A DNA stretch of 64,000 bases from HGM13862 sp031553915 (GTDB lineage: Bacteria > Bacillota > Dehalobacteriia > UBA4068). Both the position numbers and the translations under genes were made by a program. Where the stretch lies: the NCBI GenBank assembly GCA_031553915.1, contig JAVBKT010000004.1, positions 62,001-126,000 of the forward strand, in the 5' to 3' direction. Of this stretch, positions 8,094 to 16,992 are shown one piece after another (the first letter of the stretch is position 1; the number at the start of each line of letters is the position of its first letter). The notes beneath the pieces were generated by a model. The model saw only the letters and a program-made list of their open reading frames with translations, was not told where the DNA came from and made no database searches.

Positions 8094-10643
8094 ATGCAGA
8101 TAGATAATATTTTTTTTGAGCAGGAGATATTGGCCAAGGTTGAACGCCCGTCCCAATATACCGGCGGCGAAACAAATAGTAAAATTAAAGACTGGCAGCA
8201 GGCCGCGGTGAAGATGTGCTTTGCCTTCCCGGATACCTATGAAATTGGTATGAGTCATTTGGGGCTGCGTTTGCTTTATGAGACGATCAATAATCATAGC
8301 AGCCATCTTTGCGAGCGCACATTTATGCCCTTGGATGATATGGCTGCCCTGCTCCGCGTTAATAATTTGCCGCTTTTCTCCTGGGAAAGCCGGCATGGGT
8401 TGAATGATTTTGATATTGTCGGTTTCACCCTGCAGTCTGAGCTTTCCTATACCAATATTTTAGCCATGCTTGATCTGGCGCAAATCCCTGTCTTCTCTGA
8501 GCAAAGGTCAGAGGATGATCCGCTGATTATTGCTGGCGGGCCTTGCGTTTATAATCCGGAACCATTGGCGGATTTTATCGATTTGTTTGTGATCGGCGAG
8601 GGAGAAGAAATAATTCTCGAGCTGCTGAATTTAGTCGCCAAAGCGCAGAGTCAAGGGCTGACAAAAGAGCAATTGCTGGCTGGGGCAGCGCATATCGAAG
8701 GCATTTATGTGCCAAGATTTTATACGGCAAGATATAAAGACGACGGCCGTTTTGATAAATTGGTCGCAGCGGATGATTTGCCCGCGACCATTAAAAAACG
8801 CATTTTGACTGATATTGACCAGGCTCCTTTTCCAGACAGCCCGCTCCTGCCCACCTTGAAGCCGGTGCATGACCGGATTATGCTGGAAATTATGCGCGGC
8901 TGCACGCGCGGCTGCCGTTTTTGTCAGGCGGGGATGATTTACCGTCCGCTGCGGGAAAAAAGCGCGGAGACCCTGCTGGAACAAGCCCGTATGCAGGCCA
9001 AAAACAGCGGCTATGATGAAATAACGCTGCTCTCTTTGTCTTCCGCTGATTATAGCGATATCATTCCTTTGATGGAAGATTTGCTGACGGAACATAGCGG
9101 CTGCGGTATTAGTATTAGCCTGCCCTCTCTCCGAGTTGACGCCATGAGCGTGGGCCTGGCTGCCCGCACTCAGGAAGTACGCAAAAGTGGTATTACTCTG
9201 GCTCCGGAAGCAGGGAGTCAGCATTTGCGTGATATCATCAACAAGGGCGTGACAGAGGAGGATATTCTGGGCGCAATCATAGCTGCTTTTTCTCAAGGGT
9301 ATACCTCGGTTAAGCTATATTTTATGCTGGGGCTGCCCTATGAGGATGATGCGGATATTTTTGCTATAGCTGATCTGTGTCAGAAAATTGTGCAGCTGGC
9401 AAAAAAACATAAACCAAGAGAAATCAAAAAACCGCTTAAAATCACTTTGGGCGTAGCTTCTTTTGTGCCGAAAACACATACGCCCTTTCAATGGGCTGGA
9501 CAAGCAAGCATGGCCAAATTGCAGGCCAAGCAGCAATTATTGCGTTACGCTATCCGCCCGCTGCGTCAGGTGAGCGTCAATTTTCACGATGCCAGAGTGA
9601 GCTTGCTGGAAGCAGCCTTGGCCAGAGGCGATCGCCGAATTGCTAAAGCGCTGTATTTGGCTTGGCAAAAGGGCTGCCATCTTGACGGTTGGAGCGAGCA
9701 TTTTGCTTTTGAAAGCTGGCAAGAGGCCTTTGCAGAAGCCGGACTCAGCGCCACGGATATTGCCGAGCAGCAGTTTGCCTTTGGCGAGGCCTTGCCCTGG
9801 CAGCATATTGATTGCGGCGTCAGCCAGGAGTGGCTGATTGAGGAAGCGGTGCGGGCTGCCCGCGCTCAGCTGACAGCAGACTGCCGCTATGGTGAATGTA
9901 ATGGCTGCGGCGTCTGTGACCAAGCCTGGCAAAATGTTTATGCGCCAAAACGTGAGTTGGCGCTTGTTCCCCGGACGAAAAAGCAGCAGGCAAGCGAGCA
10001 GCTATATAAATACCGCTGCCGGCTGGCGATCTCCGGCGCGATGATTTGGGTCTCTCATCTTGATTTATTGTCCGCCATGGAGAAGGCCTTGCGGCGCAGC
10101 GGTTTGCCAATTGCTTACAGCCAGGGGTTTAACCCGCATATGCAGATTTCCTGGGGGCCGGCGCATCCGGTTGGCCTTGCCAGCGACAGTGAATATTTGG
10201 ACTTGACTTTTAAGAGCCCGGCCCCGCAGGATTGGCAGGAGCTATTAGCGACAGCTCTGCCTGAAGGCTTGAAGCTGGTTTCCGGCAGGGAAATAACTAT
10301 GCCAACACCCGCTTTGATGGCGGAAATCAACTATGCCGCCTATAGGCTGGAATTTGCTGAGGGAAGTGCGGAGCAGTTAGCTAAAGCAGTGGCTGCCCTG
10401 CACAGCGCCGACACCTGTTTTATTGAGCGCCACCGGCCCAAAGGTGATAAAATTGTGGATATTCGCCCGGCGATTGCCGCGCTGACACAGCAGGGTAGCG
10501 CCATCACCTGTGAAATTGATATGGCCAAAGGCGCTGCTCCCAAACCGCAAGAGCTGGCAGAGCTGTTGCTGCCAGGGAGCCAGGCCGCTGCCTTTCGTCT
10601 GGGCATGTATATAAAAAGAGACGGAGAATTACAGGAACCTTAA
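8094..10643 (+). CDS. B12-binding-type radical SAM protein fused to DUF2344
   Basis: This 849-aa protein joins two families often encoded side by side (TIGR03960-type radical SAM and TIGR03936/DUF2344). Residues ~1-240 form the cobalamin-binding-like Rossmann domain (MSHLGLRLLYETIN, FTLQSELSYTNILAMLDLA, IAGGPCVYNPEPLADFIDLF). The radical SAM cluster is RGCTRGCRFCQAG with C270, C274 and C277. A second cysteine cluster lies at C597, C602, C605 and C608. DUF2344 runs from about residue 637 (RCRLAISGAMIWVSHLDL, YSQGFNPHMQISWG) to the end. The substrate is unknown. The family's recurrent position next to rng-rplU suggests a role in RNA or ribosome biology, which is inference. ATG 8094 has ggag five bases upstream. 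RNase G follows after 69 bases. Confidence 0.93.
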   Translation: MQIDNIFFEQEILAKVERPSQYTGGETNSKIKDWQQAAVKMCFAFPDTYEIGMSHLGLRLLYETINNHSSHLCERTFMPLDDMAALLRVNNLPLFSWESRHGLNDFDIVGFTLQSELSYTNILAMLDLAQIPVFSEQRSEDDPLIIAGGPCVYNPEPLADFIDLFVIGEGEEIILELLNLVAKAQSQGLTKEQLLAGAAHIEGIYVPRFYTARYKDDGRFDKLVAADDLPATIKKRILTDIDQAPFPDSPLLPTLKPVHDRIMLEIMRGCTRGCRFCQAGMIYRPLREKSAETLLEQARMQAKNSGYDEITLLSLSSADYSDIIPLMEDLLTEHSGCGISISLPSLRVDAMSVGLAARTQEVRKSGITLAPEAGSQHLRDIINKGVTEEDILGAIIAAFSQGYTSVKLYFMLGLPYEDDADIFAIADLCQKIVQLAKKHKPREIKKPLKITLGVASFVPKTHTPFQWAGQASMAKLQAKQQLLRYAIRPLRQVSVNFHDARVSLLEAALARGDRRIAKALYLAWQKGCHLDGWSEHFAFESWQEAFAEAGLSATDIAEQQFAFGEALPWQHIDCGVSQEWLIEEAVRAARAQLTADCRYGECNGCGVCDQAWQNVYAPKRELALVPRTKKQQASEQLYKYRCRLAISGAMIWVSHLDLLSAMEKALRRSGLPIAYSQGFNPHMQISWGPAHPVGLASDSEYLDLTFKSPAPQDWQELLATALPEGLKLVSGREITMPTPALMAEINYAAYRLEFAEGSAEQLAKAVAALHSADTCFIERHRPKGDKIVDIRPAIAALTQQGSAITCEIDMAKGAAPKPQELAELLLPGSQAAAFRLGMYIKRDGELQEP

Positions 10644-10712
10644 GGGTAATTAAAGCGTCACACAAGCAGTGCAAAAATCATGGTATCAAGTTCTTAAATG
10701 GAGTTGACATAT

Positions 10713-11999
10713 ATGAGAGAAATGCTAATCAGGATGAGCGCCAAGGAGACCGCAATTGCCATTACCAATAACCGTCAGTTGCAGGAAGTATTTTTGCCGC
10801 GCTTAGACAACCAGAATTTGCTCGGCAATATTTATCTTGGCAAGGTAGAGAATGTTCTTCCCGGTATGCAGGCGGCCTTTGTCAATATCGGCCTGGGAAA
10901 AAACAGTTTTCTCTATGTTGAAGATGCCCTCCCTCCGGCCAGATTTAAGGTCAATGCTGAACTGGAAGAGGAAGCAGAGGAAAAGGTGAGATCAATTTCT
11001 GATCTGGTGCGGCCGGGGCAGGAAATCATGGTACAGATTTTTAAAGAACCGGCCGGTACAAAAGGTGCCCGGGTTACTATGCTGCCATCCTTGCCCGGGC
11101 GCTATGTTGTGCTGTTGCCTAAGGGTGATTATATTGCGATCAGCCGCCGCATTGAAGATGAAGACCAGCGCGAGCAGCTGAAAGAATTAGTAAAGCAAGA
11201 GCTGCCGGAGGATATGGGTGTGATTGTCCGTACGGTGGCCGCGGATGCGACGGATGCACAAATTTTGGCTGATTTGCGTAATCTGATCAAAGAATGGCGC
11301 CGTCTGCAAGGGCGCTCAGTAAAATCTGACCCGCCGCATTTGCTCTATAGTGATTTTGACATTTTGCGCAAGGTGCTGCGCGATACCAATGCCAGCGATA
11401 TTGATAAGATTATCGTTGAGGATGAAGAAGGCTTTGAGCAGGTGGCGGATATGTGTGAATCAATAGATGCTGCCTTGCGGAGCAAATTGGTTTTGCAGGA
11501 AAGCCGCAATCTTTTTTGGGACTATGATATTTATTCCCAGATGGAGCGGGCTTTGAGACGCAAGGTCTGGCTGCCCAGCGGTGGATATATTATCTTTGAC
11601 CAGACAGAGGCTCTGACGGTAATTGATGTCAATACCGGTAAATATGTTGGCGAGGATAATTTGGCGGACACTGTTTTTTGTACGAATATCGAGGCAGTAG
11701 CAGAGATTGCCCGCCAATTGAAACTGCGCAATATCGGCGGTATTATTATTATTGATTTTATCGATATGGACGAAGAATGCAATAAGCAAAAATTGCTGGA
11801 AGAATTGAATGCGCAGCTAAAAAAAGATAGAGTCCGCATTACAGTGATGGGCATAACCAAGCTGGGATTGGTGGAGTTGACCCGCAAGAAAATTGGTCAT
11901 GATCTTAGTTCTGTAATTGAGAAAGAGTGTCCTTGCTGTAATGGCAAGGGTAAGGTTGCCTGCAAGAACTCTACCCCGGAAAAAACAGCTGAAGAATAA
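10713..11999 (+). CDS. rng: Ribonuclease E/G family protein, C-terminally short
   Basis: This endoribonuclease of about 428 aa belongs to the RNase E/G family, which processes rRNA and mRNA 5' monophosphate ends. The inserted S1 domain is clear (NIYLGKVENVLPGMQAAFVNIGLGKNSFLYVED). The catalytic DNase-I-like segment has TVIDVNTGKYVG with the magnesium-binding aspartate, and GGIIIIDFIDMD supplies the second aspartate. The zinc-link CPCC motif is near the C-terminus. The protein stops about 18 residues after CPCC; E. coli RNase G continues for several dozen residues beyond its equivalent site. An ATG at 10698 is in frame but lacks a ribosome site. ATG 10713 has ggag nine bases upstream, so I prefer it. 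The terminator overlaps the stop codon. Confidence 0.92.
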   Translation: MREMLIRMSAKETAIAITNNRQLQEVFLPRLDNQNLLGNIYLGKVENVLPGMQAAFVNIGLGKNSFLYVEDALPPARFKVNAELEEEAEEKVRSISDLVRPGQEIMVQIFKEPAGTKGARVTMLPSLPGRYVVLLPKGDYIAISRRIEDEDQREQLKELVKQELPEDMGVIVRTVAADATDAQILADLRNLIKEWRRLQGRSVKSDPPHLLYSDFDILRKVLRDTNASDIDKIIVEDEEGFEQVADMCESIDAALRSKLVLQESRNLFWDYDIYSQMERALRRKVWLPSGGYIIFDQTEALTVIDVNTGKYVGEDNLADTVFCTNIEAVAEIARQLKLRNIGGIIIIDFIDMDEECNKQKLLEELNAQLKKDRVRITVMGITKLGLVELTRKKIGHDLSSVIEKECPCCNGKGKVACKNSTPEKTAEE

Positions 12000-12013
12000 G
12001 GCAGCTGTTTTTT
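11980..12013 (+). terminator. Rho-independent terminator overlapping the rng stop
   Basis: A perfect 12-bp A/T-flanked stem (aaaaaacagctg 11980-11991 with cagctgtttttt 12002-12013) has a 10-base loop containing the TAA. It ends the radical SAM-rng transcript and isolates the coiled-coil unit downstream. Confidence 0.85.
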
Positions 12014-12098
12014 CTTTGGCAGATTTATTGGGAAAATCAAAGATTATCATTTCAGCAATGATTCAGATAATTAATGTCTTAATCAACTATCAAAAGCA

Positions 12099-12127
12099 TT
12101 GCTTTTTCTGCCTTTTTTCGATATAAT
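12099..12127 (+). promoter_or_regulatory. Promoter for the first coiled-coil gene pair
   Basis: TTGCTT (12099-12104) and TATAAT (12122-12127) have a 17-base spacer in an AT-rich 200-base gap. They lie 87 bases upstream of the 12214 start, leaving an untranslated leader of roughly 80 bases. Confidence 0.65.
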
Positions 12128-12213
12128 ATTTTAGAATGGATATTTATATTTATTAATGATAAATTATAATATATGCTAGTATACAGCATAGCAGCATTTG
12201 GGGAGGGTCGATA

Positions 12214-15200
12214 ATGGCGACATCAGGCAATAAGAAAAAACATGGTTTTTTAGGTAGGATATTTAGCGCACCGGAGGAGTATATCATCACCCCCCCTGAT
12301 CTCGTTGAGGATGATGCTATACTTGCTGGCAGCGATAGTACAGATATACTACCAGAGGACACAGACCCTTCTTATCTGTCTGATATGTCTGATATGCTGG
12401 ACCTGTCTGAAATTGATGAACAAGAAGAGCTTTTAGCCGCAGAAGAAGCGGAGAGGCAAAGAGCTCTCTTGCTCGCGGAAGAAGCAGACAAACAAAGAGC
12501 CGCCACGATGGCAAAGCAGGCTGCGGCAGCCGCAGAGGATGCCAGAGAAAAGGCTGAATATGACTATCAGATTAAGCAAGCAAGTGAGCTGGTCGGGCAG
12601 CTGACAGAGCAGTCAGCTGTTTTACAGAAGGAAGCGATGGCAGCCCTGGCTACCCTGAGCGAAACGGAGAAGGAATATAAAAAAGCGGTAGCTGCTACCC
12701 AAAAGGCAGCGCTGGAAGAGAGGGAAGTCCGCGAAAAAGCGGAAAAAGAGATTGCCTATATCAGTGAGATTAATGAGGCGACCAATACCGTTGCCAATGA
12801 AAACCTGGAAAAACTGGCAAAAACACTGGAAGAAAAACGTGTGGCAGCGGCAGAGGCAATTACTGAAGGCAAAAAAGCTGAGGCTATGCTGACAGAAGCT
12901 AATCAGGTGTGGGAGCAGATTCGTCAAGAAAAACTTGCCGCAGTCAATGCTGCCAAAGCCAAAGCCGAGCATGTACATAATGAGATTGAGTCTTTGGAAA
13001 ATGATATTAATGCCCAAAGCGTCATCTTTGAAACAAAAATTAAAACGCTTAAAGAGGAATATGATAATAGCCTCAAAGCTTTGCATAATGTTGAAAAGCA
13101 ATATAAACAAGGCCATAATAATTTAGAAAAATTTCTTGACGAGGATAAAAGGCATAGGGATAAGCTTAATGCTGAGCTAGACGCTGCTATTGCCTCGTTT
13201 GAAAATAAAATTGCCGAAACGGACAAAGCACGGGCTGAAATATCTTTTAGTATCGAAAATACGCGTAAAGATAAAGAAATGGCCACTGCCGCGGTTGAGG
13301 CTGCTGAAGAGGAATCACTCAGCCTGCAAGCACAACCCAAGGAGCTGCATAATGAAAAAAGCGCTCTGCTGGCTGCCGCCAAAAAAGAAACTGCCACAAA
13401 CCTGCAGAAAATAGAGGCTGCGCGCAAGGATGTTGCCAGGAAAAAAGATGCTTATTCCCAGGCGCAGCATAGGGTAGAAGAATTGACCATGGCATCAGTG
13501 CAAGCTAATGCCCAGCTTACTGTGGCCAAAGAAAAGGTTAACAAAGCTTCTGTCGAAAGAGCGGATGCAGCTACTGCTGCGGAAATAGCTAAAAAACTTA
13601 AATTTGATGCCTCGGCAGCCAGAGAAAATACGGATCAGGAATCGTCTATCTTGCTCTCTAAAGCGGAAATGGTGCTTTTGAATACCAGCGAACAAGCCCA
13701 GCACCTGCTGGAAGAAAAAGATGCATATTTGCAGATGATGGAGCAGGATGCAGAGCGTTTGCGCGCGGAAGCTGATATTGCAAATGCAGAGGCGAGAAGA
13801 GCGGCGAGTAATGCTGATGCCATGATTGCCGAATGGCTGGCAGCAGACGAGGCTTTGGCAAAAATTTCTATTGCAGTAGAGTTAGCTAACAAAAAAATTA
13901 ATGACGAATCAATTGCTGCTATTACTATGGTTGAGCAAAAGATAGTTGATATTGAGAAACAGAAAACTCTTAATGGAGAGGCCTTAAAGAAAGCCAACAA
14001 GCAAAAAAACAGTGCGGAAAACACTCTTTCCAAGCAGGAAGAAAAATATGCCCAGCTAACGCAAACACTGGACCAGCTGACAGAGCAGTATTATCAGAGC
14101 AAAACTGCCATTGAAGACTCTTTGTCCAAGCATGAAGAAGAGGCTGAACAGGCGATCAAAGAATATCAGGAGCAATTGCAGCATTTAGAGGAAGACATTG
14201 CTCAGTTGAAATATGATGTGGAAGCCAAACAGCAGACACTTGCCAGCAAGAATGAGGAATATGATTTTAACCATCAAGAGCAGCTACAAGCCTTATCAGT
14301 CAAAAAGGATGAAGCTGCTGCCCTGGATGCTGATATTGCCAGTAGTGAGATAGAATATAACCACGCCATAAAAGAAATTCAGGCGCGTTCTGAAGAGCTG
14401 AGCGCTTTTGTCTACTCTTGCCAAAAGGTTTCCTCTGAGCTGCCGGCGGAGGTTAAGCAAATTGAAGAAGCTTATGAAGCTGCTGCCAGCGAAGCGGAAA
14501 AGGTCAAGCTGGCCGGGGACGCTGCTTTAATTAATGCCAAGAAAGCCGCGGAAGAAGCCCTGGCTCCTAAACGGGAGGAAGTAAAAGTGGCGGAAGACCA
14601 GGCCATGCTCTGCTTTGAGCTGCTTAATGAGATGAGGCAAAGCACAGAAAACGTGGTCAAAAAGGCGATTAATCTTTCGATTGAGCGCATCAAAGCGGTT
14701 AACCGGCTTGATACCAAAATGGTCGAAGTCGAGACTTATGCTCTTGATAAAGAGCTTGAGCCAGTACAAGCTGCTTTTGAGTCTGCGCAAGCTGCTTTTG
14801 CCGAGATCGAGGCAGAGTATAATTTTCAGCTGAAACAGACGACTGCTCTGCGTGCGGAAGAGGCGGAAATAGTCGCGAACACAGACCAGCGTTATCAGGA
14901 AATTGAGGACGAAAAGCAGGTGGAATTGGCTGCCATTGACGAGAGAATCCAAAAATTGGCAGATGTCGAAAAGACAGTAATGGCTGAAATAGAAAAAGCG
15001 GAAAAAGCGCTTAAGGATTTAGAAAGAGCAATTGCTGAAAAACAGCTGGATTTGGATAACACCACCAAAGATTATCAGGAATTGCAAGCAGAGCAGCAGG
15101 CAAAATTAGATGTTTTAACAGAAAAGTATAATCAAGATATTAATGATGAAACTGATCAGCCGCATCAGCTCTATGATCTCTATCAGCAAAGCGAAGACCG

Positions 15201-16923
15201 CCTGGAGCAGGCTAATGCTGTGGCGCAAGAGCTGGAAGAAAACTTGGCTGCCCAGCAAAACTTGGTTAGCGTATTAGTTGAGCAGGAAGATTTAGCCGCG
15301 CAGGAGTATTCCGCTGTTATCTCAGAGCAAAAGGAGATAAGCGCCAGCTCCATTAATGATTTGCAAGATGCGCTGCAGGAATTATCAGATAAAAAAGAAG
15401 AGCTTTCAAATAGCCAGGCCAAAAATGATCTTGATAGCGAACAGACAATAGCTGCGCATAAAGAGGCTGAGGATAACCTGCAGGCTTTGCTGGAAGAGGA
15501 AGAAGAAACAAGAACCACCTATGAGAGCCAATTGGCAGCGATCAATGAACGCTTAAAACTGTTGAAAGAAGACGCTGATCTAAAAGAGCAAAAATTCCGT
15601 GATACAGAAGCGACATTAAAGAACAGCACCAAGCTGATGCTTGATGCCGACACTGCCTTGGCAGAGGCTAAAGATAATCATGCCAAGGCTGAAAGTGAAG
15701 TTTATTCAGCTGAAAGCACCTATAAAACCTCAATCACATTGGCTGATCAGGCCAGACAGGCTTCCCAAGACGGCGATAATGAGATTATGCGTAAGGCTGC
15801 CCAGGATTTGGCACAGGCAGCTAATAACGCCGCTGTTTTGCTGGAAGAAAAGAAAAAAGTCAAAGCAGCGACAGAAAAAGAGCTGCGTTTGGCTGAACTG
15901 AATGCGGAAAATATGCAGCGCTTAATTAAGGAAGTGCCGGCCCTGACCGAAGAAGACAAAGCAGTTTGGGTCAAGGCACTGGATGAATATAATAATTATC
16001 GTGAAATAGCGGAAGAAAAAATTCCGCAACTCAAAAAGAGTTTTGATACTTTTGCCCGCAAGCAAACAAAAGCTATTGCCGCGGAAAAAACAAATGTTGA
16101 AAAATGCCTGAGCAGTAAGGAAAAGGCTGATCGGGACAAGCAGGAGCTGGCTCAATCCCTGAGCAATATTATCGGGGAAATTCAGAACAAGCAAGCGGAG
16201 CTGGCTAATTTGCAGTCAAACAGCAAAACGCAACTGGCCGATATTGAAGCAAAATATCAGCAACAGCTGGCGGAAAAACACAAGGAACGCTTGGCGGCAG
16301 AAGCTTTACTCACAGAAATTGAAGCTGATTTTGCTGCTGCACAAGCAGAGCAAGAAGAGGCGCAAAATATTTTTGTACAAGCCGAGGCCACTTATTCTAA
16401 TAATAATGATGCCCTGATGCTTGCGAGAGAGCGCATAACCGAGCAATATAATATTGAACGCAAGGAAATAGAGCAAATAATTAAGCAAGCCCGCTTGCAG
16501 GTAGATGAGTTGGAACTGCAATTAGATAGTCTGTTCGAGGAACAAAAACTGGCGCAAAATGAGTTGAGCCAATTAAAAGTGGAATATCAGAAAAAGGTCA
16601 CTGCCAGAGAAAAGACCTTGGCGGAAAGAGAAAACATTATTGTTATCAAAGAACGGCTGTTTACTGAGGCAGCGGAAGAAAAATTAAAGGTTATGGGTTA
16701 TAAAACAATTGCCCGTATTGCCGCTGAAGAAGAGCTGGATAAGCTGAAAGAGAAATTTGCCGCCAAGCAAAGATGTTTGCAGCAAACGAAAAAGATCTTT
16801 GATGACTTGCAGGCTTTGCGTGAGGCAGCCAAAGATAAACTGAGTAATATCAAAGAAGAGGGCGAGCAAGCCCTGGACTCTGCCAAAACAAATATGGTAG
16901 ATTTATTGAGAAAAGCAATATAA
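12214..16923 (+). CDS. Giant coiled-coil protein 1 (1569 aa)
   Basis: I do not recognise a named family. The protein is almost entirely alpha-helical heptad repeat, rich in Ala, Glu, Lys and Gln and poor in Pro and Gly, from about residue 70 to the end. There is no signal peptide or membrane segment, so it should be cytoplasmic. The first ~20 residues are basic-aromatic (GNKKKHGFLGRIF), followed by an acidic, Asp/Ser-rich linker (~30-75). A segment around 451-512 (EIAKKLKFDASAAR, then SSILLSKAEMVLL) and one around 1169-1225 (LADQARQASQDGDNEI) resemble a pattern repeated in the three sister proteins. Database searches would probably score it as SMC-like from coil alone, but no ATPase motifs are present. 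ATG 12214 follows ggggaggg. It is co-oriented with the 1071-aa gene 69 bases downstream. Confidence 0.85.
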   Translation: MATSGNKKKHGFLGRIFSAPEEYIITPPDLVEDDAILAGSDSTDILPEDTDPSYLSDMSDMLDLSEIDEQEELLAAEEAERQRALLLAEEADKQRAATMAKQAAAAAEDAREKAEYDYQIKQASELVGQLTEQSAVLQKEAMAALATLSETEKEYKKAVAATQKAALEEREVREKAEKEIAYISEINEATNTVANENLEKLAKTLEEKRVAAAEAITEGKKAEAMLTEANQVWEQIRQEKLAAVNAAKAKAEHVHNEIESLENDINAQSVIFETKIKTLKEEYDNSLKALHNVEKQYKQGHNNLEKFLDEDKRHRDKLNAELDAAIASFENKIAETDKARAEISFSIENTRKDKEMATAAVEAAEEESLSLQAQPKELHNEKSALLAAAKKETATNLQKIEAARKDVARKKDAYSQAQHRVEELTMASVQANAQLTVAKEKVNKASVERADAATAAEIAKKLKFDASAARENTDQESSILLSKAEMVLLNTSEQAQHLLEEKDAYLQMMEQDAERLRAEADIANAEARRAASNADAMIAEWLAADEALAKISIAVELANKKINDESIAAITMVEQKIVDIEKQKTLNGEALKKANKQKNSAENTLSKQEEKYAQLTQTLDQLTEQYYQSKTAIEDSLSKHEEEAEQAIKEYQEQLQHLEEDIAQLKYDVEAKQQTLASKNEEYDFNHQEQLQALSVKKDEAAALDADIASSEIEYNHAIKEIQARSEELSAFVYSCQKVSSELPAEVKQIEEAYEAAASEAEKVKLAGDAALINAKKAAEEALAPKREEVKVAEDQAMLCFELLNEMRQSTENVVKKAINLSIERIKAVNRLDTKMVEVETYALDKELEPVQAAFESAQAAFAEIEAEYNFQLKQTTALRAEEAEIVANTDQRYQEIEDEKQVELAAIDERIQKLADVEKTVMAEIEKAEKALKDLERAIAEKQLDLDNTTKDYQELQAEQQAKLDVLTEKYNQDINDETDQPHQLYDLYQQSEDRLEQANAVAQELEENLAAQQNLVSVLVEQEDLAAQEYSAVISEQKEISASSINDLQDALQELSDKKEELSNSQAKNDLDSEQTIAAHKEAEDNLQALLEEEEETRTTYESQLAAINERLKLLKEDADLKEQKFRDTEATLKNSTKLMLDADTALAEAKDNHAKAESEVYSAESTYKTSITLADQARQASQDGDNEIMRKAAQDLAQAANNAAVLLEEKKKVKAATEKELRLAELNAENMQRLIKEVPALTEEDKAVWVKALDEYNNYREIAEEKIPQLKKSFDTFARKQTKAIAAEKTNVEKCLSSKEKADRDKQELAQSLSNIIGEIQNKQAELANLQSNSKTQLADIEAKYQQQLAEKHKERLAAEALLTEIEADFAAAQAEQEEAQNIFVQAEATYSNNNDALMLARERITEQYNIERKEIEQIIKQARLQVDELELQLDSLFEEQKLAQNELSQLKVEYQKKVTAREKTLAERENIIVIKERLFTEAAEEKLKVMGYKTIARIAAEEELDKLKEKFAAKQRCLQQTKKIFDDLQALREAAKDKLSNIKEEGEQALDSAKTNMVDLLRKAI

Positions 16924-16992
16924 ATTGATATTCTCGTCAAAAAATACTCATAATAAAAAAGCATTTAAGGTGCTGATATTTTTGGAGATAAT

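Noticed and set aside
8631..9296. 221-codon minus-strand frame inside the radical SAM gene
   Set aside because: Composition shadow of a well-supported gene; no recognisable motif.
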